Shown one piece after another: positions 25,204 through 34,461 of a DNA stretch of 64,000 bases (within the stretch, counting starts at the first letter, position 1; each line of letters begins with the position of its first letter). The translations under genes and the position numbers were made by a program. Where the stretch lies: positions 124,001-188,000 of the forward strand of contig NZ_JACDXJ010000001.1 of NCBI RefSeq assembly GCF_013520865.1, read 5' to 3'. Source of the stretch: Microvirga mediterraneensis. GTDB lineage: Bacteria > Pseudomonadota > Alphaproteobacteria > Rhizobiales > Beijerinckiaceae. Under the pieces are notes generated by a model, which searched no databases, was not told where the DNA came from, and saw only the letters and a list, made by a program, of their open reading frames with translations.

Positions 25204-26207
25204 CAGCGTGCCTCCACGCGCGGGTCGATCAGCGGATAGAGCAGATCGATCAGCAGGACCGTGGCGGAGACCGCAACGATCGATACGGTAGTGATGCCAA
25301 GCACCAGGCTGTAGTCGCCAGCATGGACCGCGCTGATGAGCAGCGAACCGACACCCGGGTAGCCGAAGACCTGCTCGGTGATGATCGCGCCGTTGAAGAT
25401 GGCTCCCAGCTGCAGCGCAAGGCCCGTGACCTGGGGACCGAGGGCGTTGCGCATCACGTAGGACTGCAGGATCTTGCTGCGCCTGACGCCCGCCAGCTCC
25501 GCATAGACCACGTAGTCCTCCGTCACGATGTTGGACACGAGGGCGCGCATTCCCATGAACCACCCGCCGATGCCGACAGCCATGAGCGACAGCACGGGAA
25601 GGATCGAGTGGACCACGACATCGAGAGCGAACGCGAAGGTGTCGGAGCGGTCCGAGGCCATCGTGGCTCCGCCGCTGATCGGCAGAACAGGCCAGAGAAA
25701 ACCGAAGATGATGAGAAGAACAAAGGCGACGACGTAATAGGGAATCGGGTGGATTCCCATGCTCAGGACGCCGAACGCCTTGAGGATGCGGCTGTTGCGG
25801 TAGTAGCCCGCGAGGCCACCGAGCAGATTGCCGAGAAACCAGGTCAGGAGCGTCGAGACCAACAGCAATCCGACGGTCCAGGGAAGGGCTCGCAGGATGA
25901 GCTGCGAGACCGGTGTCGGAAAGGCCGACAAGGAGGGGCCGAAGTCACCGACCAGAACCCGCTTCCAGAACGCCACGTACTGTTCCCACGGCGTGCCCTC
26001 GAGACCGTAGAGCTGACGCAGCGACTTCCGCATCATCTCGATGGCTTCCGGACTGGTCGCCCCGTAGGTCGTCGCAGCCGAGATCGATTGCTCGACCGGA
26101 TTGATCGGGGTCATATGCGTCACCACATAGGTGATGTTGATCCCGACGAAGACGACGACCGCGAACTGCACGAGCCGCTTGGACAGATAGGCCAGGTAAG
26201 CCTTCAT
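25203..26207 (-). CDS. ABC importer permease, DppB/OppB-type
   Basis: A 334-residue protein with six helices. The N-terminal Y-L-S-K-R-L-V-Q-F-A-V-V-V-F and I-N-I-T-Y-V-V-T-H segment is typical of OppB, as is the D-Y-V-V-Y-A-E-L-A-G-V-R-R-S coupling loop and the I-I-T-E-Q-V-F-G-Y-P-G-V-G segment. It lies 42 bases after the substrate-binding protein gene and overlaps the next permease. Together they form the membrane part of the importer. Confidence 0.92.
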   Translation of the reverse strand: MKAYLAYLSKRLVQFAVVVFVGINITYVVTHMTPINPVEQSISAATTYGATSPEAIEMMRKSLRQLYGLEGTPWEQYVAFWKRVLVGDFGPSLSAFPTPVSQLILRALPWTVGLLLVSTLLTWFLGNLLGGLAGYYRNSRILKAFGVLSMGIHPIPYYVVAFVLLIIFGFLWPVLPISGGATMASDRSDTFAFALDVVVHSILPVLSLMAVGIGGWFMGMRALVSNIVTEDYVVYAELAGVRRSKILQSYVMRNALGPQVTGLALQLGAIFNGAIITEQVFGYPGVGSLLISAVHAGDYSLVLGITTVSIVAVSATVLLIDLLYPLIDPRVEAR

Positions 26208-26249
26208 GGACCTCTCCTTGTCTGATGGAAGTAAGGAGTTGTCTGCGGG

Positions 26250-28142
26250 CTATGGCTGCTTGGGCTTCAATTTCACCATCATCGAGCGGGAATTGCCCCA
26301 GTTCGGCACGGGATTGGCATAAGGATTGTCCGCCGTCGGATATCCTGTCCAATAGGTCTCATCCATGGCCGTGAAGACGTTGTATGCCATCAGTGGGATG
26401 ATCGGCATCTCGCGCACGATGAGCTTGGCGTAATCGCGGCCGAGCTCGACGGTTCGCTTGTCGTCGAAGGAAATCCGCCGCACCTCCTCGATGATCTTGT
26501 CGAGTTCCGGATTGCTCCAGCGCTGCCAGTTCCGGGGCGACTGCGTCTTGCCCGGCGCTGCGACGAACTGGGAGTGCCAGCTGTCGAGAAAGAACGACAG
26601 GTCGGGATGGCCGCCATAGGTCTCGACGCTCCAGGAGATCAGCGTCTCGAAGTCGCCGGCGATGCGCCGATCCAGCATAGTGGTGCCCTGGGCAACCTCC
26701 GTTTTCGCATCAATGCCGAACTGACGCCATTGCTGCACGATCATGGTTCCGGCACGGGTCAGTATCGGGCGGCTGTCGCCTTCGACCATGAGCTTAATGG
26801 AGAACGGCTTGCCGTCGGGTGTGTACCAGGCGTTGCCGCGTTTAGTGTAGCCGGCCTTTTCGAGGAGTTCCGTCGCCGCCTGCAGATTGGGCTTCCACCA
26901 GCCGTAGCCGAACGCCTTCCTGATCTCCGCCGGATCTGTTGGGATCTGCTCCTTCATAGTGGGACGCAGCATGTCGGCGATCTGGTTGCCGATGGTCGGG
27001 TCGTACGGCTTGACCTTGCTCTTCCCGGTGTCGATCTCGTAGGAGGCAAGCCACTCCTGGAGCGGGATGTGATAATCGTCCGGATGTGTTCCCGTCGGCG
27101 GAATTCCGATCGGCGAGAGCGTCGCGGCCCCGCGATAGGACGCCATCGACACGGCCTTGACGTCGATCAGCAGAGCCAGCGCCCAGCGCACGTCGCGGTT
27201 CTGGAAGGCTGGATTCTGCATATTGAAGATTACCGACGGCAGGGTCGGATCGGGATGCGCGAACGGGAAGTTCGGGAACCAGGTCTTGAGGCTCGGCGAC
27301 TGCTTGGTCAGAGTGAACATGCCCTCGGGGGCGATGTCGTGCACGACGTCCAGGTTGTGATTGAGCTGCGCTATCACGCGCTTGTCCGGCGGGCCCGGAT
27401 CGATATAGGCCGCGAACTTAGGGCCAGGCTCGCCGTAACGCCCGAGCGTGGTGCGCTGCCAGTCGTCACGCTTCTGCCAGATGTACCACTTCCCGTCCGG
27501 GTCGTAGCTATGAATCTTGTAGGCGCCAAGGGACACGGGCGGATTGAAATCGAACCTCTGCGGATCCGCCGCCTTCTCGAAGACGTGCTTCGGCATGATC
27601 CAGATTGCGTTGAACCGAACCGTAAAGAGCGAGTGAAACCGGGAGTTCGGCTTCTTCAGCTTGAACACGACCGTCCACGGCTCCGGCGACGACACGCTCT
27701 CGACGTTCAGTGCCAGCAGGGCGCTCCAGCGCATACCTGGATTCTTGATCTGGGTCTCAACCGTGTAGATGAGATCATCAGGCGTGAACTCGCCCCCGTC
27801 ACTCCAGTAGATCCCCGGACGCAACTTGACCGTCATCTCGGTGAAGTCCGCGTTGTAGATCGGCTTTTCCGCCGCAAGCGAATTTTCCCACACACCGTCG
27901 AGTCCACGCTCGGGATCGATGTACCAGAGCGTATCAAGTGCGAGCTGATGCAGGCCAGTGTACTGTCCGCCGGCATTGATGGTCCAGATATTGAACCATC
28001 CAGGGTTCTTGATCGTGCCCTCAGGGTTTTCGAGAATGATGGTCTCGTTGCGCGGTACGCCCGGGACATTGGTTTGAGACATTGCGGTGGTCGCTGCCAG
28101 AGCCAAACCGGTGGCAACGGTAAGCAGGCGTAAAATTCGCAT
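26250..28142 (-). CDS. ABC importer solute-binding protein, family 5
   Basis: A 630-residue periplasmic protein, long for family 5 (usually 500-550). Signal peptide about 1-22 (A-T-T-A-M-S-Q). The mature protein has the SBP_bac_5 pattern: K-L-R-P-G-I-Y-W-S-D-G-G-E-F-T-P-D-D-L near residue 115 and N-P-E-L-D-K-I-I-E-E near 565. Long members of this group bind sugar oligomers (cellobiose and xylo-oligomers) as well as peptides. TGGAGGAG precedes the ATG. It is first in the operon ending in abfA, and is divergent from the ArsR-HTH regulator. Confidence 0.9.
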   Translation of the reverse strand: MRILRLLTVATGLALAATTAMSQTNVPGVPRNETIILENPEGTIKNPGWFNIWTINAGGQYTGLHQLALDTLWYIDPERGLDGVWENSLAAEKPIYNADFTEMTVKLRPGIYWSDGGEFTPDDLIYTVETQIKNPGMRWSALLALNVESVSSPEPWTVVFKLKKPNSRFHSLFTVRFNAIWIMPKHVFEKAADPQRFDFNPPVSLGAYKIHSYDPDGKWYIWQKRDDWQRTTLGRYGEPGPKFAAYIDPGPPDKRVIAQLNHNLDVVHDIAPEGMFTLTKQSPSLKTWFPNFPFAHPDPTLPSVIFNMQNPAFQNRDVRWALALLIDVKAVSMASYRGAATLSPIGIPPTGTHPDDYHIPLQEWLASYEIDTGKSKVKPYDPTIGNQIADMLRPTMKEQIPTDPAEIRKAFGYGWWKPNLQAATELLEKAGYTKRGNAWYTPDGKPFSIKLMVEGDSRPILTRAGTMIVQQWRQFGIDAKTEVAQGTTMLDRRIAGDFETLISWSVETYGGHPDLSFFLDSWHSQFVAAPGKTQSPRNWQRWSNPELDKIIEEVRRISFDDKRTVELGRDYAKLIVREMPIIPLMAYNVFTAMDETYWTGYPTADNPYANPVPNWGNSRSMMVKLKPKQP

Positions 28143-28211
28143 TGGCGCTCCTCCATGGTCAATTTTTATCTTTTTTCTTAGTTAGCCCTCAATTATTGGG
28201 ATTGGTCAACA

Positions 28212-28250
28212 GTATCATTGATACATATCGTAAGTCTCGATACATATCGT
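28212..28250 (+). promoter_or_regulatory. Direct repeats and palindrome in the abf operon/regulator interval
   Basis: GATACATATCGT occurs twice (28220-28231 and 28239-28250), 19 bases apart. The first copy overlaps a perfect palindrome GTATCA-T-TGATAC (28212-28224). All lie in the 158-base interval between the divergent binding-protein gene and the regulator. They are probable binding sites for the ArsR-HTH regulator at 28301-29242, or for RNA polymerase near the binding-protein promoter. Confidence 0.6.
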
Positions 28251-28300
28251 CAGCACGCAGTTTGCCTCCCGCTCTCTGTAAACTTTTAGTTGAACAGCTC

Positions 28301-29242
28301 ATGTCGACATTCAAACGAAAATTCCTCACCCTGGTGGCGGAGGAGAGCTCCGAGACGCTCCGGGGAATCGCATCGCCTGGGCGGATCAGAATCCTGAAGC
28401 TCCTGCGAGGGCGAGGACCGCTCAACGTCAATGAGATCAGCGCCGCGCTGGACCTGCCTCAATCCACGATAGCCACCCATGTCCAGGTGCTCGAGCGCGC
28501 CGGGCTCATCGAGACGGAAACCATCAAAGCCTCGAAGGGCCAGCAGAAGATCTGCTCGATCCGCTACGACGAGATCATCATCCGGTTCGACGATGAGGAT
28601 CCGATGAAGGGCAAGGACCATATCGAGGTCTCTATGCCCATTGGCCTCTATACGAGCTGCGATGTGAGCGCCCCTTGCGGGCTCTGTTCGACGGAGGGGG
28701 TTCTGGGCGTTCTCGACGTGCCCGATCTCTTCCTCGATCCTCACCGCATGAATGCGTCCCTGATCTGGTTCAGGCAGGGCTTCGTTGAGTACAAGTTTCC
28801 CAACAACGGCAAGGTCCTCGGCGCCAAGATCGACAGGCTCGAATTCGTCATGGAGCTGTCGTCCGAGGTTCCAGGAACCAGCCTTGATTGGCCGTCCGAG
28901 ATCAGTCTCTGGATCAACAATGTGAAAGTAGGAAGCTGGATCTCGCCGAGTGACTTCGGTGACAAGCGCGGCCTCTACACGCCGCATTGGTGGAAGCTCG
29001 AAGGCTCACAATACGGCAAGCTGGTAACTTGGCGGATCACACGGAGCGGAACCTCGGTCAACGATGTTCAAATATCCGACATATCGCTTGATAAGCTCGA
29101 ACTCGATAAGCACCACGGAATTCGCTTGAGGATTGGGATCGACGAAACGGCCCGCCACCCTGGCGGCATCAATATCTTTGGTCGCGGCTTCGGCAACTAT
29201 GATCAAGATATCATCATGCGCATCCACCTGAGAGAGCAGTGA
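28301..29242 (+). CDS. ArsR-type HTH regulator with long C-terminal sensor domain
   Basis: A 313-residue protein. ATG 28301 is chosen; the upstream in-frame part runs through the promoter region. Residues about 15-85 are an ArsR winged helix (S-P-G-R-I-R-I-L-K-L-L, L-P-Q-S-T-I-A-T-H-V-Q-V-L). The remaining 220 residues look beta-rich, with many Trp (W-W-K-L-E, W-I-N-N-V-K-V-G-S-W) like carbohydrate-binding jelly-rolls. Cys120, Cys126 and Cys129 form a possible metal site. It is divergent from the importer/GH51 operon and probably senses an arabino-sugar. I do not know a named family, and the sensing role is inferred. Confidence 0.75.
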   Translation: MSTFKRKFLTLVAEESSETLRGIASPGRIRILKLLRGRGPLNVNEISAALDLPQSTIATHVQVLERAGLIETETIKASKGQQKICSIRYDEIIIRFDDEDPMKGKDHIEVSMPIGLYTSCDVSAPCGLCSTEGVLGVLDVPDLFLDPHRMNASLIWFRQGFVEYKFPNNGKVLGAKIDRLEFVMELSSEVPGTSLDWPSEISLWINNVKVGSWISPSDFGDKRGLYTPHWWKLEGSQYGKLVTWRITRSGTSVNDVQISDISLDKLELDKHHGIRLRIGIDETARHPGGINIFGRGFGNYDQDIIMRIHLREQ

Positions 29243-29367
29243 AGCGCCCGGATGCAGCTGGCGGAGACTAGGCGCTCGGAAGATCGTAATCATGTCGGCT
29301 TGGCCGGAGGTTGGGGTCCGTCCGCAACCGATCCGGTCTGCCTCGATGGGCCCAAGCCGCAGCGTCG

Positions 29368-31560
29368 TCAGCCGGACGATGCCGGGGTATCGATGAGTTG
29401 GCGAACGCGCTGAAGGTAGAGTTCATAATAGTCGTCGAGCCCGAATTTATTGCCCAGTTCCCGGCAGAGCAGGATCATCTCGAGCGCCTGGGACCACTCA
29501 CGGCAGCGATACGCGGTCAGCATGAGGCCGTTCCGTTCGTTCAGTTCCGCGAAGTCGTGGCTTGCAGCCACATTGGCGCGTCCGAGGATTGTGAAGATTC
29601 TCTGCGGCTCGCGCTTGCCCCTGACCTGTAGATGGTCGATTTCGAGAACGGCGAACCGGGATAGGACCGCCTGTGCGGTCTTCTCGCCGATGATGATCGG
29701 AACCCCGTATTGCTTTGTCATTCCCTCGAGGCGTGAGGCCAGATTAACCGTGTCTCCCAGGACCGAATAATTGAAGTGCAGTTCGGACCCGAAATTGCCG
29801 ACGGCACAGAGACCGGTATTCACGCCGATCCCAATCCTGAGGGGCGGAACCGGCTGATCATCGCTGGCTTCCCGCTGACGCTGATCGTTGAGAGCATCAA
29901 GACTGTCCAGCATGGCACACGCAGCCTCACAGGCATTCACCTCGTGGCTGGGGTCGTCGAGTGGGGCGTTCCAGAACGCCATGATGGCGTCGCCCATGTA
30001 TTTATCGATCGTCCCGCGACGTTCCATGATATCCTTGGTTAGCGGGGTAAAAAGCCGATTGATTAGGGTCGTCAGGCCTTTCGGGTCGTCCTTATACAAC
30101 TCGGAAATAGCCGTGAAGCCGCGGATATCCGAGAAGAGAACGGTCAATACGCGCTGCTCCCCGCCAAGGGTGAGTTTCTCAGGTGATTGCGCCAGCTGTT
30201 CGACCAGCTCGGGTGAGAGGTACTGACTGAATGCCGATCTGATCCGGTAACGGTCCGCAGAAACGGTCACATAATTCGTGCAGACGAGGACAGCGTAAAC
30301 AATAAGACTCGAGATCAATGGGAAGGTGTAGTCGATCAGGAGACGAAGAGACGAAAAGCAGTACCAGGACACGGCCAGGGTTACAGCAGCGGTGGCGCCT
30401 CCGAGCACGAAAAGAGTAACGGCATTCACTCTTGGCACCAGGGTGATCAGGATCAAGCTCAGAAGCGTCGCGAGCATGATCTCGACGAAGGCCGTATAGG
30501 TCGGCCGGCTCAGTGTCTCTCCCATGAGGGCGCTCTCCAAGAGCTGGGCATGTAACTCAACTCCTGGCAATGCCGGGTGAACCGGGGTCACCTTGAGATC
30601 GAGGAGGCCAGCAGCGGAGGTCCCGATCAACACCATCTTACCCGCAAGGCGATCGACGGGCACGCTGCCCTGAAGAAGATCGATAGCGGAAACATATCTG
30701 CTCGGCTTAAGGGACGAGAAGTGGATCCAGACACGGCCTTTCCCGTCCGTCGGGATCTTGAAGTCGCCGACACCGACACTTCGAACGCCGCTGGAATCGG
30801 TCTTGATCAGAATAGCTCCCGATCCGCTGGCGACCCGCAGCATTTCGAGAGAAAGTGAAGGAACGACGATTCCATCAGCGACTGCCACGACCGGGACACG
30901 GCGGACGATGCCATCCTGTTCAGGAATGATCGAGAAAATGCCCTGCCCCTGAGCGGCTAAGTCAAGGATGGGAAGGTTGCGCAGGAGATGGGGAAAGTCG
31001 ACGAGGAACGGGCGCGGGTCCGTACCGAGAATCGCAATCCCCGTTTGGATCGTCGGCCGCGGCATTGGCGCCGCTCCCGAGACACGATACCCCGACTGCC
31101 CGAGCACTACCTTCGACATCCGAATGGCGTCGGCGAAGATGGCATCATTGCCGGGCAGGCGCCGGAGTGTCTCCCGGGTTTCTTCGTCCAGCCCGCGGAA
31201 TGTCTCAGCCGCAACTTCTGGCGAGCTTCGATCCGGTTCAGGAAAAAGGACATCGAAGCCAATGACCGTTCCGCCTCGCTCCACGATCTTGGAGAGTATT
31301 TCCGCCATGACTGTGCGTGGCCAAGGCCACTGTCCCAATGCCCGCAGGCTCGTCTCGTCGATATCAACGATGGTGACAAGGTCGCGGCGCACGGCGCGCG
31401 GCTGCATCAGCTGGTAGATGTCAAACGACCTCTGACGAAGAGCTTCAATGGGGCCAGGATCCCAGATCCTTAAGGCTAGCAGGGCGGCGAGGAGCAGGAG
31501 GCCGACAATCCTTCCGATTCCTACGCGGCGCATCCTGTCCGGGAGAGCGGTCACAACCAT
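29368..31560 (-). CDS. CHASE2-domain class III adenylate cyclase
   Basis: A 730-residue membrane protein. A helix near residue 20, an extracytoplasmic CHASE2 domain (about 40-345), three helices (about 358-430) and a cyclase domain (about 470-650). The cyclase has metal Asp478 (F-S-D-I-R-G-F-T) and Asp524 (Y-M-G-D-A), the purine-selecting Lys520 and Asp603, and transition-state residues Asn606 and Arg610. All catalytic residues are intact, so it should make cAMP. A 70-residue helical tail follows. It lies after the FecR/VWA gene on the same strand, 133 bases downstream. The external signal is unknown. Confidence 0.92.
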   Translation of the reverse strand: MVVTALPDRMRRVGIGRIVGLLLLAALLALRIWDPGPIEALRQRSFDIYQLMQPRAVRRDLVTIVDIDETSLRALGQWPWPRTVMAEILSKIVERGGTVIGFDVLFPEPDRSSPEVAAETFRGLDEETRETLRRLPGNDAIFADAIRMSKVVLGQSGYRVSGAAPMPRPTIQTGIAILGTDPRPFLVDFPHLLRNLPILDLAAQGQGIFSIIPEQDGIVRRVPVVAVADGIVVPSLSLEMLRVASGSGAILIKTDSSGVRSVGVGDFKIPTDGKGRVWIHFSSLKPSRYVSAIDLLQGSVPVDRLAGKMVLIGTSAAGLLDLKVTPVHPALPGVELHAQLLESALMGETLSRPTYTAFVEIMLATLLSLILITLVPRVNAVTLFVLGGATAAVTLAVSWYCFSSLRLLIDYTFPLISSLIVYAVLVCTNYVTVSADRYRIRSAFSQYLSPELVEQLAQSPEKLTLGGEQRVLTVLFSDIRGFTAISELYKDDPKGLTTLINRLFTPLTKDIMERRGTIDKYMGDAIMAFWNAPLDDPSHEVNACEAACAMLDSLDALNDQRQREASDDQPVPPLRIGIGVNTGLCAVGNFGSELHFNYSVLGDTVNLASRLEGMTKQYGVPIIIGEKTAQAVLSRFAVLEIDHLQVRGKREPQRIFTILGRANVAASHDFAELNERNGLMLTAYRCREWSQALEMILLCRELGNKFGLDDYYELYLQRVRQLIDTPASSG

Positions 31561-31693
31561 CGCTCCGCTGAGGCGTGGTCATACGCTACGATGATCCTCG
31601 CAGATTGGTTTTCTTGAATGGAATTGCACTTCCCGTTAAACCCTATGGTCAGGAACGGGATCGAACACGAAAGTCCATCGCTGCATGCCCCCC

Positions 31694-34402
31694 TCACAGC
31701 ATTTGGTCCGTAGAGCGGGGCAAGGCCCCTGCAATTGTCAACTCCGTTGCCAAAACCTCTCCGCTCGCAAAGGTTACAACGGCAGATATCATATTACTGT
31801 CTCCCAAGAGGCGCCTTAACTCTCCAACCGACGTATCCAAGGCAAGTCCGGTGGGGGTGGAGACAAAATCTTCCGGGCCAATGCCGCCGATTTCCGTGCC
31901 GTTCACAAAGAGGTCTACGCTGGCGACCGCCCCGCTTTTAACTGGCGCTCCAAGGACAGAGATATCAATCTGGTCTGGCGACGTTAGCAGCGATGCCTCA
32001 CCCGTGTTGTCGATTTCGTTCAGTTGGGAGAGATCCGCGCCCTCGCCGACGCCGAGAGCGGTGATTTTCGTGCTGTAGGCATTGTTCAATTTCGCAAGTT
32101 CGACATCGATTGCTCCCTGTCCCTTCCCGTCCGAAAGAAAGTACAGAAAATTCCGATCACTCCCCTGATCTAGGATCTGCAACCGATCGTTGGCTGCTCG
32201 CAGGGCATTGGCGAAATCCGTCAATCCGTTGGAATTGAGCCCTTTCAAATAGTTCGCAATCGTCTCCTCTCCTCCTTGCCCGAGAGTGAATGTTTCGGCA
32301 TTCACGGTGTCTTCACCGATAGGCTCGGAAGGATCGGCACGGCCATTGAACGGGATGATCGTGACCGTGAGATCCGCAGGCGAGAATCCGATCCCTCGCA
32401 GGCGCTCCGTCAACGTGATAAGGCCAGCGATCTCTGCATCCAGGATGGTGTTGGCACGTCCGTCACCGTTGAGATCGCCGACTGGCACTCCCTTGAACTG
32501 TTCAGACGTGCTTCCCGAGATGTCGATGAGATATAGAATATTCATCTGCGGCTGGAGAAATGTCCCGAGATTGACGATGAGGTCGAGATCCGCACTTGCA
32601 GCCGTCGTGGCGGATGGTGCTTCGATGGAGAGGGAGACCGGCTGATGGTTGTAGTTGAGAACGCCGCTGGTCGACACTGTCTGGTGAGGAGATGAGAAGG
32701 TCCCGGTGCCGCAGACTTTCAAGGTGACGTCTGCCGTATCGACCCCGCCCTTGCCATCGGAGACCGTGTAGGCGAAGGCGACCGTCGCAGTTTCGCCCGC
32801 GCTCAGGGCATGGAAATCGTCGCCGGGGTCGAAGACCAGATCCCCAGAGGAGTTGCGGAAGACGGAGCCTTCGAGCGGACTCGTCCAGCGGATGATGTTG
32901 AGTGGATCGCCGTCGACATCACGGTCGTTCGAACGCAGCGCCAGGATGCCGGCTCCCGTCTCGCTCACCCCGTCGATGTGATCGCTCGCTGCGGCAGGAG
33001 CATCGTTTCGGCCGGTAACGGTCCATGAAATCGACGAGGGGATACGGGTGCCGTCATTGACCAGCAGGCTGAAATCCACCCTGACGCTCTCGGTCTCTCC
33101 CCTGCCAAGGTGCTGATAGGCTGGATGGGATGGGTCCAGAGAGAAACTGCGTGTTCCGTCGAGATACCGCACGCCGGGAGGCAAATGGGCCGGCAGGATC
33201 ACGAAGGGCAGGTTTGCCCCGGCCGATGGACCCACATCCATGGGGGCATCGAGCCGCGCCGGAGGGCCGTCCTCGACAGCTGTACCTCGGATCAACACGG
33301 GAGCCACAGTGATGAATGGAAGAGTGCTTTCGCTTGCGACGACACGCTGCTGGACGACAGGCGCGATGCCAAACTTCGAGAGATCGGGAGGATCAATCTG
33401 CTGAGGCAGGTTCACGGGGATGATCGGTGCATCACCAAAGTCACTGCTGCCCCTGATTTGACGGATGTCCGTGGAATAGAATTGAAAGATATCTCGTGCG
33501 AAAGCGTTCTCGCCACGGATATCGTCAGCCGTCTTCGAAATCTGTGTAATGTGTGGGTCGGAGCCGGGGACCGGCGTTAAGAGGGTCGCAATGCGGGCGT
33601 CCGATAGCGACGTGATCACACGGGACGGGTTATTCTTATCCAGGAGCAAGAATGAGCCCACGGTTCCATCCGGCTCGGTCAGGAGAGAGAACTTCGTAGT
33701 TCCACTGAACGCTGCGATCTCGGTGTGGACGGCCGTACCCCTGATTGCCATGGTGGCGACGGGGGTGTCGACCTTGAGGTCGCCAGATTTGGCTATCCGC
33801 CCCGCGACGAAGCCGATAACTCCCTGAACGAGAGTGAGCAGCGCCGAGTTCGCATTCGAATCTGCGGCGTACACCATATCGTTCACCACCATGCGAGCAC
33901 TGGAAGACAGACTGAAAACTGTTCCGTCGTTGAACTTGATCGTCAGTGATGAATCCGCTCCCGTCTGCAGGACGTCGCCTTTGGCTACCATATCGCCGAG
34001 ACGCAATTCGACTAAAACGCCGTTCCGCAGGACGGTCGCGGAACCGGACACCTTCTCGACGCGCCCGATCTGTATCCGGGTTGGCATCGTACTTCCCGCC
34101 TGCGCGTATTGCCCCGAGGCATCGGGACCCGCTAGCGCCTCGACGGTATCACCTGTGAGGCTCGCACCTTCAGGGGTCGTGATACCCAAGCGCCGTCCGT
34201 CCCGGAAGTAGTCCAGGATAACCGCCGTTGCCTTGTGCCCTACAAGCAGGAGATCGTCACCGGACCTCCTGAAGTCGGCGGAGAAGAGGATATCCTTGTC
34301 AGGAAAAAGGATCGAGGGCTCGGTGCCAGCACGACTGCTCGCTGCCTCGGCAGCGTCAATCTTGATATCGAAGACAGTAGCGCCGTCCCCGGATTGGTGC
34401 AC
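31694..34402 (-). CDS. Large FecR-VCBS-VWA protein, probable secreted or surface protein
   Basis: A 902-residue product. GTG 34402 is preferred since AAGGGG lies 7 bases before it; TTG 34465 is an upstream alternative. There is no signal peptide. In order: a BapA-prefix-like part (1-110), a FecR domain (about 113-240, with V-D-T-P-V-A-T-M-A-I-R-G-T-A), two VCBS/cadherin-like repeats (about 400-585), and a von Willebrand A domain (about 620-820). The MIDAS is complete: D-I-S-G-S, Thr in G-L-T-D-F-A and Asp in F-L-S-D-G. A D-x-N-x-D-G calcium-type loop lies inside it. Type I secretion is plausible. The cyclase gene follows. Confidence 0.82.
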   Translation of the reverse strand: MHQSGDGATVFDIKIDAAEAASSRAGTEPSILFPDKDILFSADFRRSGDDLLLVGHKATAVILDYFRDGRRLGITTPEGASLTGDTVEALAGPDASGQYAQAGSTMPTRIQIGRVEKVSGSATVLRNGVLVELRLGDMVAKGDVLQTGADSSLTIKFNDGTVFSLSSSARMVVNDMVYAADSNANSALLTLVQGVIGFVAGRIAKSGDLKVDTPVATMAIRGTAVHTEIAAFSGTTKFSLLTEPDGTVGSFLLLDKNNPSRVITSLSDARIATLLTPVPGSDPHITQISKTADDIRGENAFARDIFQFYSTDIRQIRGSSDFGDAPIIPVNLPQQIDPPDLSKFGIAPVVQQRVVASESTLPFITVAPVLIRGTAVEDGPPARLDAPMDVGPSAGANLPFVILPAHLPPGVRYLDGTRSFSLDPSHPAYQHLGRGETESVRVDFSLLVNDGTRIPSSISWTVTGRNDAPAAASDHIDGVSETGAGILALRSNDRDVDGDPLNIIRWTSPLEGSVFRNSSGDLVFDPGDDFHALSAGETATVAFAYTVSDGKGGVDTADVTLKVCGTGTFSSPHQTVSTSGVLNYNHQPVSLSIEAPSATTAASADLDLIVNLGTFLQPQMNILYLIDISGSTSEQFKGVPVGDLNGDGRANTILDAEIAGLITLTERLRGIGFSPADLTVTIIPFNGRADPSEPIGEDTVNAETFTLGQGGEETIANYLKGLNSNGLTDFANALRAANDRLQILDQGSDRNFLYFLSDGKGQGAIDVELAKLNNAYSTKITALGVGEGADLSQLNEIDNTGEASLLTSPDQIDISVLGAPVKSGAVASVDLFVNGTEIGGIGPEDFVSTPTGLALDTSVGELRRLLGDSNMISAVVTFASGEVLATELTIAGALPRSTDQML

Positions 34403-34461
34403 AGCTGAACCCCTTGGGTTCGTGCGATGATAATCCTTTAACCCATTCCCTCCTACGGGAA

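Noticed and set aside
24334..25563. Longer version of the DppC-type permease starting at 25563
   Set aside because: The extra 120 residues run through the upstream permease in another frame. ATG 25203, one base overlapping the previous stop, fits the family length.
28142..28300. N-terminal extension of the ArsR-type regulator back to 28142
   Set aside because: It would run through the repeats and palindrome and lacks an RBS and family similarity. ATG 28301 starts just before the HTH.
34438..34453. Mini-ORF (ATG GGT TAA) after GGAGGG near the FecR-gene start on the minus strand
   Set aside because: The Shine-Dalgarno is only one base from the ATG, too close for good initiation, and two codons give no product. 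Chance is more likely than a leader.
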